Below the pieces are notes generated by a model. That model ran no database searches. It saw only the letters and a list, made by a program, of their open reading frames with translations, and was not told the DNA's origin. Position numbers and translations under genes: made by a program. Of a stretch of 38,684 nt of DNA, positions 20,783-27,278 are shown in pieces; positions within the stretch are counted from its first letter, which is position 1, and each line of letters begins with the position of its first letter. This stretch comes from Phycisphaerae bacterium (GTDB lineage Bacteria; Planctomycetota; Phycisphaerae; Phycisphaerales; SM1A02): the NCBI GenBank assembly GCA_002705085.1, contig PAHO01000043.1, forward strand, positions 1-38,684, read 5' to 3'.

Positions 20783-22777
20783 CTACGGCTGGTCAGAAGA
20801 GCTTTCCGCCAACTTTTGCCGCAATGCAGCGGCCTCTTCGATGGCTCCACCCGCGTCCAGCATGCGCATCACTTGCGTCAGCAATCGCGAATCATCACCA
20901 ACCAGAGAACGGGCCCGCCGGGCCGAATTGATGACCGAATCCAGTGCTCCGAGTTGCAGTTGGACCTCCGCCAAACGCAACCAAGCGGCGGGGTTGTTGG
21001 GATCGATGTCCAGAGTTCGCTCAAACCACACCACCGATTCTTCCAATTGACCTGCTTGGGCGGTGGCCAAGGACAAACGCCGCATCAAAAAGAGATCGAT
21101 GGGGCCACCGGGAACCACCCGATCGCGATGTTCACGACAGAAGACGATCATGGATTGGGCCTCCCCTTGCAGATCCAACCAACGCGTGTAGTCCTCCAGC
21201 AGCCGAACCGACTGGGGATGCTTGGAAAGTTGGTCGAGGTACCAACGGTTGGCGTCATTCGGGGAAGCAAGTTGTTGCAGCAACCCAAGATCACCGGCAA
21301 CGTCGTCACGGAAGCCGAAGTACGACAAATGCTGCTCAACAAACGGAATCGCTTCGGACCACTCTCCAAGTGCCGTATGGCACCACGCTCGAGAGAGCCA
21401 GCCGGGGGGCGAGTCAGCCAGCGCCAGGCCACCGCGTCCGATGGGACGCAACCTTTGGTGGCGTCTGATGGCATCTCGACACTGCTCGGCTTGCGTACCA
21501 GTTGCCACCAAGGGGGTGCTACTGAACACCAACCGCTTGTCCAAATCAACCCCCGCCGCAAGCCGTTGCACTCGCCCCAGCTCGGCGCGGACCCAGACAC
21601 TGTGCACAGAGAGAAGGATGAAGGCAAAGGCAAGCAAACGAACCGACCAACCCCACGTGGTGGTGCGTGCATGGAAGCGTAAAGTTCGGCGGTGCACGGT
21701 GAAATTGGCACGGGAAATAGAGGTCAAAGCGGCCCAAGCGAACCACGCCACCAACGCCGCCATGCCCGCAGCCATCAAGAGCGGAAACAAGTTGTAGAGC
21801 CCATGAAAGCCAAAAAATGCCGCCAACCAAACCAGCAGGATCGCCACTTCCATACGCCATGAGAATTTGAACAATTTCGAGTTGGCCGGCGACGCATCAG
21901 CGCGAAAGGCGGGCGGAGTGGCCCAACCGAACTGCAGAGCTTCTTGTGGGCAAGCTTCAATGCAGTCACCGCACTTCATACAACCTTGGTCGACGACCGA
22001 TCCAAAATCATGGACTTCTTCATGCACGCGGACGTGACTGGTGCAAACAGAGGTGCAAACACCACAACGTTCGCACAGTTCTGGATCAACAACAATTCGA
22101 CGCGGTGCCAATCGATCCAAAGGGGCCATGAGCCCGCCATACGGACAGGCGTACGTGCAGTACCCCTTGGACCCCAAGAACCAGACCGCACCGGCCGTGC
22201 AGATCAGAAAGAATGGAACCGCAATCCAGAAGCTGGGGAAGGTTGACCAAAATTCAGAAGTACTCAATTCATACGAAACACCAGGCCAAGGTTCGACTGG
22301 TCCAGCGGCAGGAAACCAAGCGAACCGCTGGTGCATGAACTGCGAAAGCGGCGTCCACCCCCACCGGTGGACCGCTGGCCAAAGGAACATCAGGAAGCCC
22401 AAGAAAAAAGGAACAAAGCCAAGTGATTTTGACCGGAAAGGCTTCGGCTTGATCCCCCGTCGTTCGAGCCACTTGCTGCAAGCATCTTGGAGAAGGAGGA
22501 CATGGCATCCCCAGCCACAGAACCAGCGACCCAGAAGTGCGGTGGACAGCAGCATCAATGCAAAAAGAACAAAACCTGAGTTGACGACACCCTCACGGAC
22601 AAAAGCCATGGACTCACTGGGTTCGATGGGAGAGATCGTGGTCTTCGTCCACAGCCAGTGGGCAATGTGCAGGAAAATCAGTCCTTGCACAACCAAGAGG
22701 ACGTTCCGTCTCTTCCGCCAGGCTGATCCTCGCGGTCGTTCAGGGGATTTCAATTGGGGAAGGGAGACATCGGCCAC
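20783..22777 (-). CDS. NapH/CcoG-like polytopic 4Fe-4S membrane protein fused to TPR repeats
   Basis: A 664-residue predicted membrane electron-transfer protein. Transmembrane helices fall near 25-45, 65-85, 118-135 and 183-202. The NapH/NosR-type cysteine motifs WFCGWGCHVLLLQD (87-91) and GYCTYACPYGGLM (207-211) follow the second and fourth. Two 4Fe-4S clusters are complete: C235/C238/C241/C245 and C266/C269/C272/C276. After further hydrophobic helices (about 310-355 and 380-400), the C-terminal 250 residues are soluble and include TPR-like helices, for example WFERTLDIDPNNPAAWLRLA. It starts at GTG with an in-frame TAA 12 bases upstream and no clear Shine-Dalgarno. It follows the sigma factor by 46 bases. 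The donor and acceptor are unknown. Confidence 0.87.
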   Translation of the reverse strand: MADVSLPQLKSPERPRGSAWRKRRNVLLVVQGLIFLHIAHWLWTKTTISPIEPSESMAFVREGVVNSGFVLFALMLLSTALLGRWFCGWGCHVLLLQDACSKWLERRGIKPKPFRSKSLGFVPFFLGFLMFLWPAVHRWGWTPLSQFMHQRFAWFPAAGPVEPWPGVSYELSTSEFWSTFPSFWIAVPFFLICTAGAVWFLGSKGYCTYACPYGGLMAPLDRLAPRRIVVDPELCERCGVCTSVCTSHVRVHEEVHDFGSVVDQGCMKCGDCIEACPQEALQFGWATPPAFRADASPANSKLFKFSWRMEVAILLVWLAAFFGFHGLYNLFPLLMAAGMAALVAWFAWAALTSISRANFTVHRRTLRFHARTTTWGWSVRLLAFAFILLSVHSVWVRAELGRVQRLAAGVDLDKRLVFSSTPLVATGTQAEQCRDAIRRHQRLRPIGRGGLALADSPPGWLSRAWCHTALGEWSEAIPFVEQHLSYFGFRDDVAGDLGLLQQLASPNDANRWYLDQLSKHPQSVRLLEDYTRWLDLQGEAQSMIVFCREHRDRVVPGGPIDLFLMRRLSLATAQAGQLEESVVWFERTLDIDPNNPAAWLRLAEVQLQLGALDSVINSARRARSLVGDDSRLLTQVMRMLDAGGAIEEAAALRQKLAESSSDQP

Positions 22778-22823
22778 GAGGTCAGATTAACGGACACGAC
22801 CCTTGGGCAGAAGGTGGGAAAAA

Positions 22824-23804
22824 TCAGGCAAAAGCGGGTTCGGTATCAAAGCCTTCGGAACTGTCGTGTTCGATGTACCACTTCAACTTGGCAATGGCCG
22901 CCTTTTGGACCTGACGCACCCGCTCCTTGGTCACCCCGATGCGAGAACCAACTTGCTCGAGGGTAAGCGGACGAGACCCGCGAGGGGCATCCAACCCGAA
23001 CCGGTAGTGGATGACTTCACGCTCCAAAGGAGACAAACGGGCCAAATTCTGCACCATGATGGTGCGGACTTCAGCTGAGCCATCGTTTCGTTCGGTTTGG
23101 TCTCGAAGGTCGTTGGGGTTGACACGTTCCATCTCGGGATCAAAGTGAACCGGGTTGTGCTGACGGTATTTGGTTTGCTTCATGCCTTGACGGCCAAAAG
23201 CTTTCAAGATTGCCCGGCAGGCGTAGGTGGAGAATTTGAACCCACGAGAGACATCAAATTTGTCGACCGCGCGAAGAAGCGCCATGTTGCCCTCCCCCAG
23301 CATGTCCGCAAACTCCATGTCTTCGGCTCGGGTTCGCTTCGCCATCGCCATCACCAATGCCACGTTGACCTCGGCGATCTGATGTCGAAGTTGCATGGCT
23401 CGAGCATGCCAATCGAGGACTTTTCGAGCTTTCGCTGGGCTCGGTCGACGCCCACCTAGGGTGCCGAGCAACTCGGCCACCCGGAATCGGCAGTAGTTGA
23501 ATCGAAGAAAGATGACCCGTTCCTGAGCCGCCGTAAGCACAAGATGCTTGCCCGTGTGCTCTTCGCGGGCGTGTGTGGTCAACGAGTCCAACAAAGGGCG
23601 ATACCAAGAAGCATCAATGTCCGGGAGATCGTCGGTGGGGTCAAAAATGGTTGATTCAGCCTTGGGCAGCAGGAAGGACTCGTCTGGCGTGTAGTCGTAC
23701 TTCTCGAGTTCCAACAGCTGCTGCAGAAGCCGCATCTCGGGGAGAGAGAAGCCGGCAATGGGGCGCTTGAGGAGGTCGGTATAGGCCGTTCTTGAATCGT
23801 TCAT
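22824..23804 (-). CDS. Sigma-70 family RNA polymerase sigma factor, apparently lacking domain 3
   Basis: A 326-residue sigma factor. Region 2 is clear at about 140-205, with EFADMLGEGNMALLRAVDKF and RGFKFSTYACRAILKAF. Region 4, near 255-310, has LTLEQVGSRIGVTKERVRQV as the helix-turn-helix for the -35 element. Only about 50 residues separate the two, so the usual domain 3 of group 1 to 3 factors seems missing. The WWIRQ signature of region 2.4 is replaced by YACRA. The first 140 residues (LPKAESTIFDPTDDLPDID and a helical stretch) do not match the usual region 1.2 by eye. It is longer than an ECF factor and its region 2 is not ECF-like. The start could also be GTG at 23813; the ATG is preferred on weak Shine-Dalgarno spacing. 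Confidence 0.88.
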   Translation of the reverse strand: MNDSRTAYTDLLKRPIAGFSLPEMRLLQQLLELEKYDYTPDESFLLPKAESTIFDPTDDLPDIDASWYRPLLDSLTTHAREEHTGKHLVLTAAQERVIFLRFNYCRFRVAELLGTLGGRRPSPAKARKVLDWHARAMQLRHQIAEVNVALVMAMAKRTRAEDMEFADMLGEGNMALLRAVDKFDVSRGFKFSTYACRAILKAFGRQGMKQTKYRQHNPVHFDPEMERVNPNDLRDQTERNDGSAEVRTIMVQNLARLSPLEREVIHYRFGLDAPRGSRPLTLEQVGSRIGVTKERVRQVQKAAIAKLKWYIEHDSSEGFDTEPAFA

Positions 23805-23860
23805 ATCATTCACTTTCTTCCGGGCGGACGCACATTAATACGCTCAATGCTCCTTGAAGG

Positions 23861-23888
23861 TTCATATTCTTTCTGGATTATCGTTCAA
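23861..23888 (-). promoter_or_regulatory. Possible sigma-70 promoter for the sigma factor gene
   Basis: On the minus strand, TTGAAC (23888-23883) and TATGAA (23866-23861) are separated by 16 bases, each matching 4 of 6 consensus positions. This lies 57 bases upstream of the sigma gene ATG and beyond the ndk terminator. It is a consensus match only, and planctomycete promoters are not well defined. Confidence 0.3.
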
Positions 23889-23926
23889 AACGGTCACGAT
23901 TCGCAAGTACATTCCGACCAAAACGG

Positions 23927-23953
23927 AAAAAAACCCGGCCCATGGGGCCGGGT
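23927..23953 (-). terminator. Rho-independent terminator of ndk
   Basis: On the minus strand ACCCGGCCC, a three-base CAT loop and GGGCCGGGT form a perfect 9-bp GC-rich stem followed directly by six T residues. It starts 40 bases after the ndk stop codon and separates ndk from the sigma factor gene. This is the clearest canonical terminator in the window. Confidence 0.88.
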
Positions 23954-23992
23954 CGTTCGATACAAGATCAAAAATACCCCCCCTCAGGGGCT

Positions 23993-24463
23993 TTATTCGG
24001 CGGTTCCGCCCGACATGTCGTACACCCAGGCATCGCCGGGTCGGTCAAAGCAAAGCACTTCGCCTTCGTTGAAGAACAGCCCCAATTCCTTCTCAGCGGC
24101 TTCTGGGGAGTCTGAGCCATGGATGAGGTTGAACGAATTGGAAACCCCAAAATCACCCCGAATGGTGCCAGCTTCTGCGTTGGAACCAAATGTGGCACCC
24201 ATCATCTTGCGACATACCGCGATCGCGCCCTTCCCTCGGATGGCCATGACGAGCACAGGGCTGGATGTCATAAAGCCCACAAGCCCGTCGTAAAAAGGCT
24301 TGCCTTGGTGGTCGGAATAATGCGTTGAGGCCAGCTCATTGCTGATTTGCATGAACTTGGCACCGACGATTTGCAGGCCTTTGTCTTCGAAACGAGAAAT
24401 GATGCGCCCCATGAGACCGCGTTGCACGGCATCAGGCTTCAGGATGATCAGTGTGGTTTCCAT
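23993..24463 (-). CDS. ndk: Nucleoside diphosphate kinase
   Basis: Transfers the gamma-phosphate of ATP to nucleoside diphosphates through a phosphohistidine. The product is 156 residues from the ATG at 24463, which has GGAG five bases upstream. The N-terminus TLIILKPDAVQRGLMGRI, the central GTIRGDFGVSNSFNLIHGSD motif with the catalytic His, and FFNEGEVLCF near the end are all family hallmarks. The frame remains open to 24502, but the extension is not family-like. It is followed by a strong intrinsic terminator. Confidence 0.97.
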   Translation of the reverse strand: METTLIILKPDAVQRGLMGRIISRFEDKGLQIVGAKFMQISNELASTHYSDHQGKPFYDGLVGFMTSSPVLVMAIRGKGAIAVCRKMMGATFGSNAEAGTIRGDFGVSNSFNLIHGSDSPEAAEKELGLFFNEGEVLCFDRPGDAWVYDMSGGTAE

Positions 24464-24525
24464 GATTGCTCCAAGGTCCGCAGGAAAATTGCGGGGAGGC
24501 AATCATACCCGACCGAGCCAAAGAA

Positions 24526-24936
24526 TCACGCAACGACCATACGAGCGATCACGACCGCGACCCCCCAAATGCTCAAGGTGGCGATGAGACATCGCCAAGG
24601 GTCAACTTCTGGGACCCCATGCAGACTGTGCCGAACCGCCCCGCCAAAATGCCCAACCTGTCTCACACCGTGCCCCATGGCCTTCCGTACCCCTCCCATT
24701 GAGGTTGCTCTGGCCGCCACCCCAGCGGCCACCTTGAACAGACCAGTGGGCTTGACGTCTCCGGGGGCCGCTTCCGCAACTTCGTTCCCGGTTGGCTCGG
24801 CCTGGGCCAAATCCACCACATCAGCCTCGTCCGTATCGATTCCGGTCGGAGGGATGTATTCGAAGTCCCGACTCCGGCGGACCGATGGCTTTGAGGGCGA
24901 CTGAGACCAATCCGAGCTGCTGCTGTACTCCGGCAT
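24526..24936 (-). CDS. Small hypothetical protein with C-terminal membrane anchor
   Basis: Not recognised. The frame encodes 136 residues: an acidic, Ser/Pro-rich N-terminal half (DEADVVDLAQAEP), a central Gly/Ala/His-rich stretch (RKAMGHGVRQVGHFGGAVRH), and one hydrophobic C-terminal helix of about 20 residues starting after DPWRC. This is the layout of a tail-anchored inner-membrane protein with a cytoplasmic domain. It lies 62 bases upstream of ndk on the same strand and shares its 5' side with the divergent PilZ gene. AGGA lies five bases before the ATG. Support for it being a real gene is the position, the anchor and the absence of a competing frame with known similarity. Confidence 0.6.
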   Translation of the reverse strand: MPEYSSSSDWSQSPSKPSVRRSRDFEYIPPTGIDTDEADVVDLAQAEPTGNEVAEAAPGDVKPTGLFKVAAGVAARATSMGGVRKAMGHGVRQVGHFGGAVRHSLHGVPEVDPWRCLIATLSIWGVAVVIARMVVA

Positions 24937-25076
24937 ACATCCTAGATCGTCCCTTCACCGGTGGGACTTCATCGCGAGAACTCTCACAGACCGTACAGAT
25001 GGAACCAACGGCCCCTGTCTTGGTGTTGTCCGAATGGCAACTGTGGGCGGCATCTCTTTCTGACGATCAAATCATC

Positions 25077-25421
25077 ATGTCACATTTCCAGTACGACCCC
25101 CACTTCAACGCTGCCAATTCCAGCACCTTGGACGACCGACGCCGCGAAATCCGTTTCAACGATGGTGAACGCGCGGTCATCGTCTGGTCACACAATGCTG
25201 AGGCTCGTGGCCCACTGGAACTGATCAATCGTTCTGAACAAGGCCTTTGTGTTCGAAGTGAAGACGCGGTCCCTCCAGGAGCCTTGGGCACCATCCTGCG
25301 GATCTTGCCTTGGTCAGAAGCGGAGAACCGACGAGCGGTCGTCACATGGTGCCACGCCGATGAACACAGTGGATGGCAACTGGGCCTCCGCTTTGTCGAC
25401 AGCCGTCCCCACGCTGCGTAA
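25077..25421 (+). CDS. PilZ domain protein (predicted c-di-GMP receptor)
   Basis: A single-domain protein of 114 residues from the ATG at 25077. Both c-di-GMP-binding motifs are present: RxxxR in DDRRREIRF (R22, R26) and [D/N]xSxxG as NRSEQG (51-56). The second half (GTILRILPW, AVVTWCH, WQLGLRFVD) fits the beta-barrel. A binding function is family knowledge; its output is unknown. An upstream in-frame ATG at 24999 would add 26 residues; neither has a good Shine-Dalgarno. It converges on the CRTAC gene with only three bases between stop codons. Confidence 0.82.
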   Translation: MSHFQYDPHFNAANSSTLDDRRREIRFNDGERAVIVWSHNAEARGPLELINRSEQGLCVRSEDAVPPGALGTILRILPWSEAENRRAVVTWCHADEHSGWQLGLRFVDSRPHAA

Positions 25422-25424
25422 GCC

Positions 25425-27278
25425 CTACTCGGGCCGAACCACAACCGTTCCTGATCCGTTGAATGTGAAGGATGTGGTCTTGCCCCCGATCCAAGACACC
25501 GTCCCGGTTCCAGACGCCGACCCATTCCCCAAGCCAAACCAGGCTTCAGCGGGAACTTGGGTCAGGTAGCTTCGGGTGGGAGCAATTCGGCTGCGCCGGG
25601 TGACACCGTCAACCGTCAGAACCACCTCAGCCCCAATCGCCAGACCAGGCTGGTCGCCAACTTCGGGAATCACACGCAAGCTCGCCACCGCCGGAGCATC
25701 GTTTCGATACACCACGGTGGGCGCTCCCGCTTGCGCCACGGCGAGATCCAAATCCCCATCTCCATCAAAATCCGCAAAGCCTGCCCCACGACCCACCAAG
25801 GGTTTGGCAAGATCACCCACCGTCTCATCTGGCGCCAGTGCCAAACAACGCTTGGCGTCATGGCCACAGTTCCAAAAAAGTTGCGCCGGTTGCCGGTAGG
25901 CCTGCGAGGCTTGTACTTCGGCAATCTCCTCTTCGAGGTGGCCATTGATCTGCAGCAAATCCTCGCGGCCATCCATATCGACGTCAAAGAAACACAGGCC
26001 AAAAGAGAGACGCTGCCGACTGGGGGTGCCCAAGCCCTCCGCCCCCGACATATCGGTAAACCGCAGCGGGTGGTCCGGGTCCTCGGCCGCATAAAGACTG
26101 CTGGCTTCATTGGCAAAATTGGCCACCGCAATGGCCAAACGAGCATCTCCTCGAGGCTCGGCGACATCGATGCCCATCGCACCAGTGGCCGCTCCCAAAC
26201 GATCAAAAGCCACTCCAGAGGATGCACCAATTTCGACAAAAGCACCCGCTTGATTGTGGAACATGAAGTTCTGCACGGTGTCGTTGGCGACCATGACATC
26301 CAGCCACCCGTCACGATCGAAATCGCAGATGGTCAACGCCAAGGCTTTGCCAAGGGGAAGACCGGTGGCCGGATTCTCAACCTCGACCCCACGTTCCGCG
26401 GAGACATCTCGGAAGGTCCCCGTTCCATCATTTTCAAACAAGCGGCAATGGGCACCCTGGTAATTGGTTGGGGGGCCGTATGCACGATCGGTTCCGTTCA
26501 ACGTAAAGGCAAGTTCCAAGTCAATGGTGCGGCTCCACTGGACATACCGGCACACGAAGAGATCCAAATCTCCATCACGGTCGTAGTCAAAAAAGCCTGA
26601 CGAAGAACTCCATGCATCGGCCGAGCCTGCGGCCCCACCGGCATTGGGAACCTCTGAAAACGTTCCTTCGTCGTTCAATAACAGTCGATCTTGCCCCAAG
26701 CAGCTCAGGAACACATCAAGATCGCCATCACCATCGACATCTCCGATGGCCGGGCCCATGACGTAAGCGTCTTGAGGCAAGCCTGAGCCTTGAGTGACAT
26801 CAACGAACCGACCAGCGTCGTTGCGATACAGACCAAGGGGCCGAACCTCACCCCCTAGGTGGTCCCAAGGCCATGACGTCCCACCGGTGAGCAGCAAGTC
26901 GGGATCCTGGTCACCATCCATATCAAACCAAGCCACCCCGCCGACCATGGTCTCTGGCAGCAACTTCTCTCCGGCAGCGCCAGAATCATGGACAAACGAA
27001 ACGCCAATTGCTTCGGTGACATCGGCAAAGGGCAATGGCGGCTGCTGCTCGGCGATGGTCACCAACCGTCCGGGGCCCACAATCGGATCTCGGTCGATGA
27101 TCTGCTCAACCTCCGCTTCTTCATCCGAGAGCAGAGTGACGACCCCGAAAATACCCCCCACCAGCACCACCAAGGCCAAAAGACTCCAACGAAAGGCTTG
27201 AGCGATGACCGTGCCATCGGTTGAAATCACTTCATCTTCAACGTCATCGTGCTTTTGGGGTTCAGGAGGGGTGGTCAT
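25425..27278 (-). CDS. Membrane-anchored CRTAC / ASPIC-UnbV protein with FG-GAP/VCBS repeats
   Basis: A 617-residue predicted exported beta-propeller protein. One transmembrane segment at about 28-51 (ALVVLVGGIFGVVTLL) follows a short acidic cytoplasmic tail, leaving the rest periplasmic. The domain opens PFADVTEAIGVSFVHDSGAAG, the usual CRTAC beginning. It contains at least five calcium-binding FG-GAP/VCBS motifs, such as WFDMDGDQDPDLLL, IGDVDGDGDLDVFL, FFDYDRDGDLDLFV, ICDFDRDGWLDVMV and FADFDGDGDLDLAV. The C-terminal 100 residues, with GAEVVLTVDG and SYLTQVPAEAWFGLG, match the ASPIC/UnbV module. The ATG overlaps the stop of the upstream pentaheme cytochrome as ATGA, so the two are translationally coupled. 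The role in the complex is not known; scaffold or carbohydrate-contact roles are possible. Confidence 0.87.
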   Translation of the reverse strand: MTTPPEPQKHDDVEDEVISTDGTVIAQAFRWSLLALVVLVGGIFGVVTLLSDEEAEVEQIIDRDPIVGPGRLVTIAEQQPPLPFADVTEAIGVSFVHDSGAAGEKLLPETMVGGVAWFDMDGDQDPDLLLTGGTSWPWDHLGGEVRPLGLYRNDAGRFVDVTQGSGLPQDAYVMGPAIGDVDGDGDLDVFLSCLGQDRLLLNDEGTFSEVPNAGGAAGSADAWSSSSGFFDYDRDGDLDLFVCRYVQWSRTIDLELAFTLNGTDRAYGPPTNYQGAHCRLFENDGTGTFRDVSAERGVEVENPATGLPLGKALALTICDFDRDGWLDVMVANDTVQNFMFHNQAGAFVEIGASSGVAFDRLGAATGAMGIDVAEPRGDARLAIAVANFANEASSLYAAEDPDHPLRFTDMSGAEGLGTPSRQRLSFGLCFFDVDMDGREDLLQINGHLEEEIAEVQASQAYRQPAQLFWNCGHDAKRCLALAPDETVGDLAKPLVGRGAGFADFDGDGDLDLAVAQAGAPTVVYRNDAPAVASLRVIPEVGDQPGLAIGAEVVLTVDGVTRRSRIAPTRSYLTQVPAEAWFGLGNGSASGTGTVSWIGGKTTSFTFNGSGTVVVRPE

